From Fusarium oxysporum f. sp. lycopersici 4287 (Eukaryota; Ascomycota; Sordariomycetes; Hypocreales; Nectriaceae): 64,000 nt of DNA. Positions 21,650 through 32,841 of the stretch are shown one piece after another. Below the pieces are notes generated by a model. It saw nothing but the letters and a program-made list of their open reading frames with translations, made no database searches and was not told the origin of the DNA. Position 1 is the first letter of the stretch, and the number at the start of each line of letters is the position of its first letter. A program made the position numbers and the translations under genes. The stretch is from the NCBI RefSeq assembly GCF_000149955.1, contig NW_017264846.1:388609-452608 (forward strand), written 5' to 3'.

Positions 21650-22084
21650 GAATCGTGGTTTTCAATGAAGATTTTGTGTCAAATTTCTCGCAATGCCAAG
21701 TGGAATACAGCGAGTTATAAAGGCTGCGTTTCGCATCAGTTGCGGTCTCTATCGATGTTTTCTGAGCATATGATTGTGGGTTCCCGCGCCAAAGATCATA
21801 ATGGAACCATGTTTAAGCCACTTGTTGGCGACTGTTTTCACTGCATATCGAGCGAGAGGGTGCGCTTGAGAGCCAAACAGGAGGGATGTGCGATTTGTGC
21901 TTGATCATACGTTAACCCTGAGGTTCGATCTAGACTAGACTCAGATGAGCCTAGCGGCATCCACTACAAGTCCGATGACGTGATGCCAGTGATCATGGTC
22001 GCCAATTAATGTCAAGACGCGACCACATGTGAATGCAACTAATAAACAGATTAGCCCAGATCCAACCCTGGAGAGATTCCGTCT
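21052..22084. repeat. Duplicated block A (RING gene plus 5' flank)
   Basis: The RING copy A and about 430 bp upstream of it are similar to 32842-34170. Shared landmarks in the flank include CATAATGGAACCATG (near 21798 and 33795) and the AACAGATyA stretch near 22050 and 34145. Small deletions distinguish the two blocks. Confidence 0.65.
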
Positions 22085-22634
22085 TCAACGTGGTGTCATG
22101 GTGGGCTTATGTGGCTTATCTGGTCCTGTGGCTTTACAGTGGTGTACTGTGCGGCCCTCTCCTCTAGGCACTTTCAGCATCTAGGAATCAGGTCATAGCC
22201 ACGTGAGCCGATAAATTGACACTCGACCATTCCCCACTGGCCAGCCCCGAACTGTGACGGTTGGGTTTTCCAACTGGATAAACTAGACCTACGCTACTAT
22301 ACTACTAATGAGTGATGGATGAATGAACGAATTTATTCCGCCCGGGGAGGATACGCCTCATAAGGCCTAGAACGTTAAATCTCGTTACATTCTTTTCCCC
22401 GACTTCTGGCTCAGACCTCACCAATCCCTACTCCCCGCCACATTTCCCAGCCTCGCTTGTCCCTGCGATAGGCTTGCTTGAAGGCGGACTTCTCCGTGTT
22501 CAGCATCCTATCTTCAGCAGCTGAAGCATGGTCTGTCAACTTGAGGCTGTTCAATGTTAGTAGTCAACTGTGATGTTCATGTTTAATATGTTCTGTTTTC
22601 CCTTTCTCAACTCAGTCTTCCCGTCGCCATCACA
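22085..22634. other. Intergenic
   Basis: No supported gene. It lies between duplicated block A and the LINE fragment. Confidence 0.5.
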
Positions 22635-23640
22635 AACTTATGTATGTATGTATGTATATTTTTCGTCCGGGGGCCGTGAGGCCCGTAAAGGCCCCTATTG
22701 GGGCACAGGACGTGCTAAGCTAGAGTCTCTAGTGCTAAAATCTAAGTAAAGCTTTCGCAAATTACAGAACAGACCACTATCCAGCATATCATCGGCTCAA
22801 AAGCGCGTCCTGTCGAGCCTGTTACCCGTCAGCGGGATGACCAGGTGCGGCTATCATAATGGTAGCCGCTCTATCGGTCAGTCTTTAGTGAGACTGGGGA
22901 GAGGGCGGCGGCATGACCGCACGAGCCGGCCAAGCCCATGAGAATAAAGAAAAGAAACAAAGAAACAGAAGGGAAAGGAAGCTAAAAGGAGAGGAGGAGA
23001 CGCAAATGCATCTCCGATCTGCCTCGTTTAGTAACGAGTGCATATCCTTTCGAAGAAGGCGCTTGACTTGGTCAACTTGATGTACTTGTCGAAGTTCCTT
23101 CCTATTGCTCAGGAACGGAGGTGATCTACTAGGTTTCGAAAGCTTCTTTTGGTTTCTGTCTCGCCACCTTTCGCAGGTATGCTAGTGTCGGCTGAGCGCC
23201 TTCCGGTTCTGGTAGCGAGGACGCCGCCTTTGCTAGTTTATCGGCTTGTTCGTTGCCGGGAATGTCCGTGTGTCCAGGTATCCAGCGCTTTTGTGTAGCT
23301 CCGTGTGATGCAGCTATCGCCCGGAACTCGACAAGGACTGCTTGTGAAGAATCAGACGGTGAGCCCCGTAGGCATGTGGCGGCTGCCAGGTTGTCTAGAC
23401 AGACTACAATGTCCCGTGCCGCCGATCCTGGGGGGTTGAGAGCGGCCTTAAGGCCCTCCAGTGCTCCTGTAAGTTCAGCATTAAAGACCTCGGCAGGTCC
23501 AAGACGGCCCGAGCCGTCGCAGATGGAGAGGTGCTGCTGGTGAATGGCGAAGCCATAGCTGGCTGCTCCCTCGATGATAGAGACTGGTTGCGGTTCAAAA
23601 GTAGTATAGGGGGGGTTATTTTTAGTGCGACGCATACTTA
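22635..23640 (-). mobile_element. 5'-truncated Tad-like LINE fragment
   Basis: On the minus strand the fragment starts in an RNase H coding region near 23640, passes through decayed sequence, and ends in a simple TACA-type tail (TATGTATGTATGTATGTATA on the plus strand at 22639-22658). A missing 5' end and a short repeated tail are typical of non-LTR retrotransposition. ACTTAT appears at both edges and may be a short target duplication. The insertion sits within 30 bp of the 3' end of the pyruvate decarboxylase gene. Confidence 0.6.
23129..23635 (-). pseudogene. LINE RNase H domain (168 aa fragment)
   Basis: The fragment carries an RNase H fold with EVFNAELTGALEGLKAAL, a CLDNLAAATCL strand and the WIPGHTDIPGNEQADKLAK motif that supplies the last catalytic His/Asp. 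It is the C-terminal part of a LINE ORF2; reverse transcriptase and endonuclease are missing. The frame ends in tandem TAG codons, where TGG codons are likely to have stood, and sequence beyond is decayed. Confidence 0.85.
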
Positions 23641-23666
23641 TACACGTTAGCTAGTTACCATTAAAA

Positions 23667-25364
23667 CTAATCCTTCTTCGGCCCTCGAACATTAGCAGCA
23701 GCTACAAAATGCCCCCAAGTAATCAACTCCCGACTACAGTCGTCTTGATGGATAATACAATTAATGAGCGTTGGACCATCAGTATGCGCAACGGCTCGTT
23801 CCAAACCATTCGAAAGTTCCTCAGAAGTGCGAGCTTCAAGACCAAGCGCGATCTTTCCTTCATCCTCACAACTAAACGCCTCGACTAAATGACCATAATC
23901 CCAGTTCTGAACTCGATTATATAGTCCATCGTGAATTTCCACCTCGATAGTGTAGCCTCGGTTATTCATGAGGAGTATAATGATAGGCACTCTGTATCTT
24001 ACCATTTGAGATACTTCCTGGGCTGTCATCTGGAAGGCACCGTCTCCAACCATGACGATAATCTGTCGTTGCGGCCTTGCAAGGGTGTAACCGAATGATG
24101 CGGGAATAGACCATCCAGGATGGCCCCATTGCATTTCAATCTCAAATTCAGCTCCAAATGGAAGACTCAACTTCAGTCCGTTAAACCATGAGTCACCAGT
24201 GTCCGCAAACACCGTAGTATCAGGGTTAAGTGACAGCAGGGCTTGCGTTTGTCGAGCAATCTCCTTTCTCGTTAACTTCTCAGGACCACGTGAGGGTTTT
24301 CCCAGAGATGGATCAGGACGTAACCTGTTATACTCAATCATGGTAGTATCATTCCAGCCAACTGTCGCAGCTAGTCTCGACAGAAAGTCGTGCATTTCAA
24401 TAAGGCTGCAGTAGAGCTTGGAAGCCACTGTTATATTGTTCATATCAACAACAAGCTGCGGGACACTTGGTAAAGCTGTCCAACCAACAGTGCTGTAGTC
24501 GGTGAAGACAGTGCCAATGCAAATAAGCAGATCAGCCCAATTTACGATAGCGTCAGCCGCTAGGGTGCTGACCTGACCCCAAAACATGCCAGCAAACTGT
24601 GCATGATCTTCAGGAAATGAGCCCTTGGCAGCTGGTTGGATGACGACAGCACATCCGATCGCCTCTGCCAATTGAAGGAGAGCATCCTGAGCTTTGGCCC
24701 TACGTACCAGGGGCCCAACAAGGATAATGCACCTGTGTTTGGTACCAATAAGCTCGCACGATTTGGATACAGCAACATCGAGTGCGTGTTGGTTGCATGG
24801 AGCTGATGTAAGAAGCGAGGTTATAGGTCCAGGACGAAGACAGGTCTCGCCCGCAAGGTTAACTGGAACCTCTATGTAAACAGGTTTCGTTTGTGTGAGG
24901 GCAGCTCGGATAGCTGTATCGATAATCCCAGGAGCGTTCAATGCCTGACGCACACGAGCCGCGAAACAAGTGATCTTTCTGGCCATCTCAAGCTGATATG
25001 TCGTGTCATATTCACTAAGAGTGTGATGGAGTAGGTGTTGGCCCACATCGTTGGTATTAGGCGCTCCACTAACAAGGATAAGAGGAAGTCTCTCAGCGTA
25101 GGCACTGCCGATTCCATTGAAGGTAGAGAAAGCGCCGACGCTGTACGTCACGATACAGACACCAATGCCATTCGCGCGAGCATAGCCTTCAGCGGCGAGA
25201 GAGCAGTTGAGCTCATTCGTGCAGCCTATTTCAGTCAGGGACGGATGAGCCTCAAGCTTGTCGCGGAGAATTAGGTTGTAGTCCCCTGGGACAATGAAAT
25301 GATGACGGATTCCGATCTGGACAAGCCTCTCAGCAAGATAATCACCCACGGTGAAGGGCGACAT
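23667..25364 (-). CDS. Pyruvate decarboxylase (565 aa)
   Basis: This enzyme converts pyruvate to acetaldehyde and CO2 using thiamine diphosphate and Mg2+, the first step of ethanol fermentation, in the cytosol. Key residues known from yeast enzymes are present: D28 (PGDYN), E51 (CTNELN), H113-H114 (GQHLLHHTL), the cofactor motif GDG (440-442) to NN (467-468), and E474 in YTIE. The length is that of fungal PDCs and no intron is needed. It is divergently transcribed from the PEP synthase gene with 801 bp between them, so a shared control region is possible. Fungal genomes usually have a core PDC, so this may be an additional copy. A LINE fragment abuts the 3' end. Indolepyruvate decarboxylase is a close alternative, but the HH and E residues are shared by both. 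Confidence 0.93.
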   Translation of the reverse strand: MSPFTVGDYLAERLVQIGIRHHFIVPGDYNLILRDKLEAHPSLTEIGCTNELNCSLAAEGYARANGIGVCIVTYSVGAFSTFNGIGSAYAERLPLILVSGAPNTNDVGQHLLHHTLSEYDTTYQLEMARKITCFAARVRQALNAPGIIDTAIRAALTQTKPVYIEVPVNLAGETCLRPGPITSLLTSAPCNQHALDVAVSKSCELIGTKHRCIILVGPLVRRAKAQDALLQLAEAIGCAVVIQPAAKGSFPEDHAQFAGMFWGQVSTLAADAIVNWADLLICIGTVFTDYSTVGWTALPSVPQLVVDMNNITVASKLYCSLIEMHDFLSRLAATVGWNDTTMIEYNRLRPDPSLGKPSRGPEKLTRKEIARQTQALLSLNPDTTVFADTGDSWFNGLKLSLPFGAEFEIEMQWGHPGWSIPASFGYTLARPQRQIIVMVGDGAFQMTAQEVSQMVRYRVPIIILLMNNRGYTIEVEIHDGLYNRVQNWDYGHLVEAFSCEDEGKIALGLEARTSEELSNGLERAVAHTDGPTLINCIIHQDDCSRELITWGHFVAAANVRGPKKD

Positions 25365-26165
25365 GGCGACGGAAATGGGGATTCCTGTATACTGGTGGCA
25401 CGAATATATCGGCCTTGTACAAAAATGAGGAAAGCAGCCAAGGTAGTCTTGAATTGCTGGTCCTTGACATCGAGTTGTCTAAATATTCGACCATATGTAC
25501 TGCAGCGGGGGATTGTCCACTAAATTTGCATGATTACAATGCATCGCGTAGTCATACCCTCTTCGATATCACCCTGTAATGGAGTCATAGAATGATCATT
25601 TGAGAAGATATGGAGGTGTTCTGGCTGGGAGATACTAGACGTGTATTCCCAGTGCCTTTGACGTCTTACTGGCTGCGAACTGGAGATTGCAAGCCTCTGA
25701 TTACGTGCTAGTAGTTGTAACATACTAAGGTTCAAGCCACTATCGTAATCAGGCCACCATAACATGACCGGCAAATGAGCTGACCGGTTATGTCGTTATG
25801 GATGTCTACTCGGAAACTTCCCGGTATTGAAGCAGTAGTCCTTAGAGACAAGCGAAAGCCACTTAACATGCGTGGCGTCATGAACAACTTATATGTCCCA
25901 AGATTCACCAGGTCAAGTCGCATTCTCATAATGTATTGTCCACTGTACCTCCAGGTCGTAAAGTCTTGAGTTTACCCCACTTTTAGGATAACATGATGAG
26001 TTCCAACGACACTAATGTAAACTCAAAAAGGTTAGGGAAAGAGGAGATTCATGCTGTTGAGACAATGGAAAGATGACAGTATAGTGACACATCAAAGTCT
26101 CCCATCATAAATGGGGAAACTCAAGAATGAAAGACTGATTCACTCGTATCTGACGGTCTACGCAA
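25365..26165. promoter_or_regulatory. Divergent promoter region between PDC and PEP synthase
   Basis: 801 bp between two outward-reading genes that both use pyruvate. The short frames inside are unlikely to be genes. I see no clear TATA box or known operator. The assignment as a shared control region rests on gene orientation alone. Confidence 0.45.
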
Positions 26166-28645
26166 ATGTTTGTGCTCATAAAACAAGCCTCAACCCCCAT
26201 TACATCTTTACTCTATAGGGCTTCTGCGTCACGTTCAAGCAATTATTCAATCATGAATGACGATTGGACTGCTGAACCTCTGGTTCTCAACTTTGAGCAC
26301 CTGGCTCGAAGTGATGTCGGCCTAGTCGGCGGCAAGAATTCCTCCTTGGGCGAAATGGTTCGAGCCCTCGGACCCAAAGGGATTCCAGTGCCACCAGGCT
26401 TCGCGACATCCTCCTATGCCTACTGGCACTACGTCGATGCCAATAACATCCGCGGCAAAATCGATGAATTGGTCAATGAATGGCAGGCTGGTCAACAGAC
26501 ACTCGCCGAGGCAGGCCATGCCATACGTAGCTTGTTCCTACGTGGGACATGGCCAGCTGATACTGCAGAGGCCATTTTGTCAGCCTATCAAGACCTTTGT
26601 GATAAAGCTCAGGTTGATAATCTGAGTGTTGCAGTACGATCTAGCGCAACAGCTGAAGATCTTCCTGATGCGAGCTTCGCTGGACAGCAGGAGACGTACC
26701 TGAATATTCAAGGTAGAGAAGCACTGCTAGATGCCTGTCGACGATGCTACGCTTCACTCTTCACAGATCGAGCCATCAGCTATCGCCAAATCAAGGAGTT
26801 CAGCCATGCAAGCGTGGCTCTTTCCATTGGAGTACAACAAATGGTTCGCTCTGATATCGGTGGTTCGGGTGTCATGTTCTCTATAGATACCGAGAGCGGA
26901 TTCGACAAAGTTGTTCTCATCAATGCTGCTTGGGGTCTTGGCGAGAACGTTGTTCAGGGCACGGTCAACCCGGATGAATACCAATCTTTCAAGCCTCTCT
27001 TGTCCAACAAGAATCTTTCACCAATTCTAAGCAAGAAACTTGGCGATAAGTCAATCAAAATGGTTTATGGGGATAAGTGCAGACCTACACGTAATGTCCC
27101 CACGTCCAGGGCTGAGCAAGCCGCTTATGTTCTCGAGGATGAAGAAATTCTCCAGCTGTCACGATGGGCATGTCTCATTGAAGAGCATTATGGTTGCCCG
27201 ATGGATATGGAGTGGGCCAGGGATGGCTCTTCGGGAAAGCTTTTCATCGTCCAGGCCAGACCCGAGACTGTGCAGTCTCGTCGTGACACAGCTGCCTTTA
27301 AAACCTACAAGGTTGGTGAACGTGGCCATATATTGACCACTGGACTATCCATTGGTGATAAAGCAGTTGCTGGGCGTATCTGCCTGCTCAATACGGTCTC
27401 GGACATGGATAAGTTTATCGATGGATCTATTTTGGTCACCGAGGCTACAGATCCTGACTGGGTGCCTGTCATGAAGCGCGCCGCCGCTATCATCACCGAC
27501 CAAGGTGGGCGTACTTCTCATGCCGCCATTGTCAGTCGCGAACTAGGTATTCCAGCAGTCGTGGGTACAGGAAATGCCACATACGTTCTGCACACCGGTC
27601 AGGATGTCACTGTATCGTGTGCAGAAGGTGATTCAGGTCTTGTCTATGATGGAATCTCGGAAATCACCACCCAGATGGTTTACATATCTGAACTCCCTTC
27701 GGTCCGAACAAAGATCATGCTGAATCTGGCCAACCCTGCAGCTGCATACCGCTGGTGGAGACTCCCAGTTGACGGCATCGGACTTGCTCGTATGGAATTT
27801 GTCGTCAGCAATTCTATCCAAGTCCATCCTATGGCTCTTATTCACTTCGAACATCTCAAGGATGGAGAAGCCAAGAGAGAAATTGGCAAGTTGACGGCAG
27901 GCTATGCCTCCAAGCCTGATTACTTTGTTGACAAGTTGGCATCCGGCCTTGCAACTCTTTGTTCCGCTGTCTACCCTAAACCAGTCATCATCAGGATGAG
28001 CGATTTCAAGACCAACGAGTATGCTCGTCTGATAGGTGGTGCTGAGTTTGAACTGAAAGAGGAGAATCCCATGATTGGATTCCGCGGGCCTCGCGCTATT
28101 ACTCACCTCGCTACAAAGAGGGGTTCGCTCTGGAATGCCGGCCTGTCAAGAGGGTACGAGAGGAAATAGGTCTCACCAATGCCATCGTCATGATACCCTT
28201 CTGCCGAACAATCAAAGAAGCCCGAAAGGTGCTAGACGTTATGGAGGAGAACGGTCTAAAGCGAGGAGAGAATGGTCTTAAGGTCTATGTCATGTGCGAG
28301 ATTCCATCCAATGTCATTCTGGCCTCGAGCTTCACTGAACACTTTGACGGTTTTTCCATTGGGTCTAATGACCTGGCACAGCTTACGCTCGGAGTAGACC
28401 GGGACTCTGGAGAGTTGGCGAGTTTGTTCAACGAGCAGGATGAGGCTGTTAAGTGGATGATCGCCAGAGCTATTGAAGTGGCTCGTCGGGAGGGATGCAA
28501 GATTGGGCTTTGCGGTGAGGCACCGAGCAATCATCCTGAGTTTGCTAAGTTCTTGGTTGATGCGGGAATCGATTCCATCTCTGTTAGTCCGGATAGTTTT
28601 GTTCAGGTTATGAAACACGTGGTGGCTAGTGAACAGGGCTTGTAA
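26166..28645 (+). pseudogene. Phosphoenolpyruvate synthase, bacterial type, one frameshift
   Basis: The enzyme family makes PEP from pyruvate and ATP, releasing AMP and phosphate. The order is an N-terminal PPDK/ATP-binding domain (about 38-370, GGKNSSLGEMV, VRSSATAEDL), the swivelling phosphohistidine domain with H452 in GGRTSHAAIV, and a C-terminal PEP-binding barrel with catalytic Cys in GLCGEAPS. The first frame stops at 28167-28169. The remaining barrel continues in another frame through 28645, and reading resumes without loss if one base is missing in the G run near 28086 (GFRG, then ASRYYSPRYKEGFALEC). About 825 codons in all. The first 29 residues, before a second Met at 26253, are rich in Ser/Arg and lack acids, so a mitochondrial presequence is possible. 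PEP synthase is normal in bacteria and archaea and rare in fungi, which suggests horizontal origin. The break could also be a sequencing error. Confidence 0.85.
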
Positions 28646-28652
28646 ATATGTA

Positions 28653-30870
28653 CCATACACAACCCCCCTTTCGACAGCCCCACCCTTTCGTCAAGCAAAA
28701 AAAAAAAGAGGACCACCAAAAATGGACAACTTCACTTGTAAACAACTCGGCCAAAATGAGGGACATGTGCAAAATATCTCATCTCACAATAGCGAACAAC
28801 TATCTCTATTGGAATTTAGGTCTTTCGATAAGCCGTCCTGACCGCGTGGTCCGTTGGTGGGGTACGGCTTCCTCTCTCACTTCAATGACCGAGCTAGCCT
28901 CTGATTCTGACTCTCGCTCGTCTGAACAGACAGATTCCACCACGACAGACTCATTTTGAGTCTCCCCTTGAGGTATGGCTTCTCCAACAGCTAAAGTCTC
29001 CCCGAGAGTCATAAAACGCCTGTTAGGATTCGGTACCGCCTTCCTCTTCTTCCCTCTCTTCAGCCGAGCCAATTCTTCCTCTAGGCTGGCAATCCTCTGC
29101 GTATGCGCCGCTACTGTCTGTTGTTGAGCCTCAAAAGCCCTTGGCTATCACGTTGTACCGTCTCCGCGTCTTTGGTGTTTTGTTCAGCCCAAGATCTCGA
29201 ATTTGACGGCTCGTCTGTGGTGTATCGTCCGAGCCAAGATACGGCCTAGGTTCAGGAGTCACTCTTGGGCCGCTGTTTGGCCTGTCTTGTTGGATTTCAG
29301 GGTGTCGCAGCGCTTTGGAACGCGAAATCGGCCAGTTGCCAGTGACCCTCCAGCCTGACAGTATGTTCTTCTTAGTCATTCCAACTCGGCGAGCCTTGGC
29401 GTAGGCCCTGATGAAATTGACCTTGTCCATCGGAGCGGAATCAGTCAACGAGGCCAACCTTTCCAGCTCTCGTCGATATGCAGCCTTTAACGCGTTGAAG
29501 ACTCCATTGTCTAGTGGCTGGAGTCCATGAGAGCAGTGTGCTGGTAGATAGCAGCAATAAACGTTGTTCAAAAAGCACGTGGCCATCCATTCATCCTTCC
29601 ACCACTCAGCACTGATCGTGAGATGGGGGAAATGGAGGACATACTGTTGCATGGCTTCCGTGACCATCTAAGATGATCAGTCTCGCGTCTGACTCGTCGG
29701 CAGGTGTAGTCTGGGGCAGATAAACTCTTTCAAGCCATTCAATGCCTATGTGGTCATCAGTCCACTTGTTTGGGCGAAGTTATGTAATACCAGTCTGCTA
29801 TCTGCTTGAACTCGTCAAGGAACCATTGTTTCTGCAGTTCCTTCCCCTTGAAGATTATGCCAGGAACTAAAGCGCGGCCGTCAGCAGTGACAGCTTCGAT
29901 GAATGAAGTCCAATTCCGAGTCTGTGGTCCCTTGAGGAAGGCCTTGCGCTTCGGGTCCGCGCTTCCAACAACTAAGCTATCTAGGCCTGAATGAAGAGAA
30001 TTAGTCGGTCAAAATGCAAGCACCGACAAGTAATAGAGGTGAATACTTGCCGAAACCAGTCATAATACCGCCTTCATCAACGTTGACGGTGTTTTCAGGC
30101 TTGATCCAGCCATACTGGCCATCCCGGATATCAAAGTACCAATGAACCGCTCTAGGTGTGAAAGAGTCGAACCTTTTAGCTTCTTGACGTCTACCCATCT
30201 TGATCTTTAGGTCTGCGCGGCGATTGATAAACTTAATCACCCAGTTACGTCCTAAGTCGGGATGTTCGCCCTGCTGTCTCAGCAGGCCCATGACGCAAGC
30301 GCGGATCTGACTGTGGGACGGAGCATAGCCCAAAGACTCCTGACGGAGTATCCAGAAAGCGAGCCTATCTTCTTGGCTCTTGGACAAACGTCGGCGAGGC
30401 TGGATCTGGTCTTCAGCGGCCCCACGGCCGTTAAGTCTATCGATGAGGGTCGTTCGGGGCACTCCTCTTCTCTGGGCCGCTTGAGGGGGTGAAAAACCAT
30501 GATCGGTAATGTCCAATATGGCCTCAGCCATATCGTCCTCTGTATATTCCCATTTAAGTCATGATTTAGGCATTTTTCTGCTGTTGTCGAGGGTAAAGAT
30601 CAAAAATCACGAGAAAGAGTGGTGAGGAGGTTAGTGACCATATTGAAAATATTTCAATAGCATGACTTGCATATATCGCGTGCCCAGCACATCCTCAACA
30701 GGTCAAAATAATTATCTCCACTCATTTATATAATCAATAAAAGAAGCTTCTTTTAGGTAGCTATTTATTCTGGCCAAATTTCGTATAAGTGAAGTTGACG
30801 AATTTTGGTGGTGCTATTTTTTTTTTGCTTGACGAAAGGGTGGGGCTGTCGAAAGGGGGGTTGTGTATGG
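28653..30870 (-). mobile_element. Pogo-like DNA transposon with long TIRs
   Basis: The inverted repeats are about 55 bp and perfect by eye (CCATACACAACCCCCCTTTC at 28653 and inverted at 30851-30870, extending through TTTCGTCAAGC and an A-run), flanked by TA at 28651-28652 and 30871-30872. It inserted only 5 bp after the PEP synthase stop codon and so supplies that gene's 3' flank. It encodes one damaged transposase. Confidence 0.88.
28806..30573 (-). pseudogene. Pogo/jerky-type DDE transposase, broken
   Basis: The protein has an N-terminal psq-type HTH (AILDITDHGFSPPQAAQRRG), a CENP-B-like HTH, a DDE core with VNVDEGGIM, LDGHGSHAT and LQPLDNGVF, and a coiled coil followed by a charged C-terminus. 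Introns seem to lie at 29997-30046 and around 29618-29666. Damage: a TGA four codons after the ATG at 30573 (CGA expected), a one-base shift near 29780, and another near 29140. It is a different family from the Fot-like copies at 19.3 and 53.5 kb. Confidence 0.75.
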
Positions 30871-30872
30871 TA

Positions 30873-31273
30873 TGTAATTAATGTTAGTGATATACATATT
30901 GTATTAATGGCTGATCAGTTTGACTGTTACTGCAGATATCTCATGAGCTGTGTAGATCTGTTGAGTCAACAAAGGGTACGAACTGTCAATGGCAACAGCT
31001 GCAAAGAAAATGGAAATCGCTATTAGTGGTGATTGTACACGACCACTACAAAAGGGAACACGGGTTCTTTTAATGGTCTGAAACTATCAATAGAATGGGT
31101 ATCTCGCAGCCCAGCAGATCCTACTTTTCCGGAAGAGATTACTCTTCACTGGGAAAAGGCATGTGTCCCATTACTTGACATATAAAGATGAGCGTGTCTA
31201 ATCATTATCGTGATGGATTTTGTCAGAATCATATAACCTATTACTGTAAACATTGTGAAAGTAAATATCACTA
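30873..31273. other. Spacer, no gene seen
   Basis: Sequence between the pogo-like element and the 3' end of the lactate dehydrogenase relic. Nothing recognisable. Confidence 0.45.
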
Positions 31274-32190
31274 TTACCAGTCTCGTTGTATCAACTCAAC
31301 GCTTTCTTTCAATGGTTTCCCCAACGTCGTCACTGTAGCCTCTTCCTTATCATTCAAAGAGAGCGGGACTGAACTTAGAATTCCCTTTCTGCCAACAACA
31401 GCAGGCATGCTGAGACAACATCTATACTGCTTTTGAATGTGACTCACAGGGCACATCTAATGCTTGTCCAATATAACAGAACAGCACAAATCAGCGGCAA
31501 CTGAAGCAATTCCGAAGGGGGCAGAGCCTTTACCCCGAATGGTACTTTGTGATCGATGCTTGCAGATTAGTTCGATCCTCGTGCGATCAAGACCACTCAA
31601 CATTTGTACATCTGCAATCTGGACCGCGCCAATAGTTGCTGAAGACCAGGCTAATACTTGATCTTCTCCCTGACGGCCCATGACGAATGCATCTACAGCA
31701 GACAGTGATACCTATAGTGATGCTGCATCAGATATAATGAGATGTCGATTAGAGTCGTGGGCATTCACCGAAGCACGAGATGCAACCATCCCTCGAAGTC
31801 TGTAAGTGTCGAGAGTAGTACCTGTGCCGATAACTTGAGACGGAGGAAGTCTCGACATTTCTTTGGCGATCGAGGTTAGAAGGTCAACGGGATTCGCCAC
31901 GACCAATAAGACCGTGTCAGGCCGGAAAGGCCTCATCGCCTCAATAACCTCGCGTATCATTGTAGTGTTTCGAGACGTATAGTCGACCATTGTCTCACCT
32001 TGGAAGAATCATGAGCTCATGACCGAAGCGTGTATATGAAAACTTACCTAACATGTGTTTCGATGCTGCGGTTATGACCACGAGATCACTCTGAGCTGCC
32101 TCGCGATACGTAGCTGGACGGACACGTGTACTGCTACCAGTGCTGTAGACGACATCGGAGAACTTCCATTGATGAATGGACTAGTCGATG
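31274..32190 (-). pseudogene. L-lactate dehydrogenase relic, 5'-truncated
   Basis: This family interconverts lactate and pyruvate with NAD. Segments in order: DLVVITAASKHMLG, then (after an intron at about 31991-32037) ETMVDYTSRNTTMIREVIEA, VLLVVANPVDLLTSIAKEMS and VIGTGTTLDTYRLRGM. After an intron at 31712-31768 come VSLSAVDAFVMG, AWSSATIGAVQIA and finally LSMPAVVGRKGILSSVPLSL. The NPVD and LDT/RLR substrate-binding region clearly marks the LDH/MDH family. Defects: the N-terminal NAD-binding GxGxxG exon is missing, TAG stops lie near 32180 and at 31457-31459, and the catalytic His of the usual GEHG motif is Gln (GRQGED). It would not work. Malate dehydrogenase is the alternative. Confidence 0.75.
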
Positions 32191-32841
32191 TGACTCTTAG
32201 AGTGTGATCAGTGGCTCGCAGCATGCATATATCTGTTAATGCCGGCGCGGCTGAGGCATAGCGGATAGGGTACTTAGACTGGTCCTAGCTGAGGGCTTGA
32301 AGGATTCTTCGATAGGACATACGGCAACCGGCCTTCGAGTCGCCAACGAATTCGATTATTTCTTCGACCTAGTCTTTGTCAGTCCGTTAGTAAATAGGGA
32401 TGGGAGGGTTAGGTCTTAGCCCAGGCGCCTGTTAGTGGGCTAGGCCAACCTGACGGGCGTCTAGGCGTAGTGGAAAGAGCAGGCATGACCTGCTGAACCT
32501 GCATTTAGGTTATCCTTAGCCGCCGATGTCTTATAGCTGAAGCCGGCAGTAAGAAGCATGCGTCCTAGGAGGCGTTGATCTGTGGATGAGCTGCCGCTAG
32601 ATTACTTCTGTAATTGGAAGAAATATAAGACTTCTACCACACGGACCACTACCCCAAATATATAGAATAATGATTAAATATATGTGGCCCGCGTATGGGA
32701 GGAAGCAAATTGTAAAAGAAAAACCTCCTGTCGAGTACTTTGCAGACTTTGAACGACCCCTCAAAGATTCGATCTCTCTATATCTTTCGATCACTAGAAC
32801 TCTAACACCTTCATAAATCGTCCCTCGCTAATGGAACCCCG
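32191..32841. other. Spacer between the LDH relic and duplicated block B
   Basis: No supported gene and no trace of the missing LDH N-terminus. Around 32380-32500 it is G-rich and CTAGG-rich; origin unknown. Confidence 0.45.

Noticed and set aside
23667..28645. PDC and PEP synthase plus nearby regulators as a secondary-metabolite gene cluster
   Set aside because: No polyketide synthase, peptide synthetase, terpene synthase, P450 or transporter occurs in the window.
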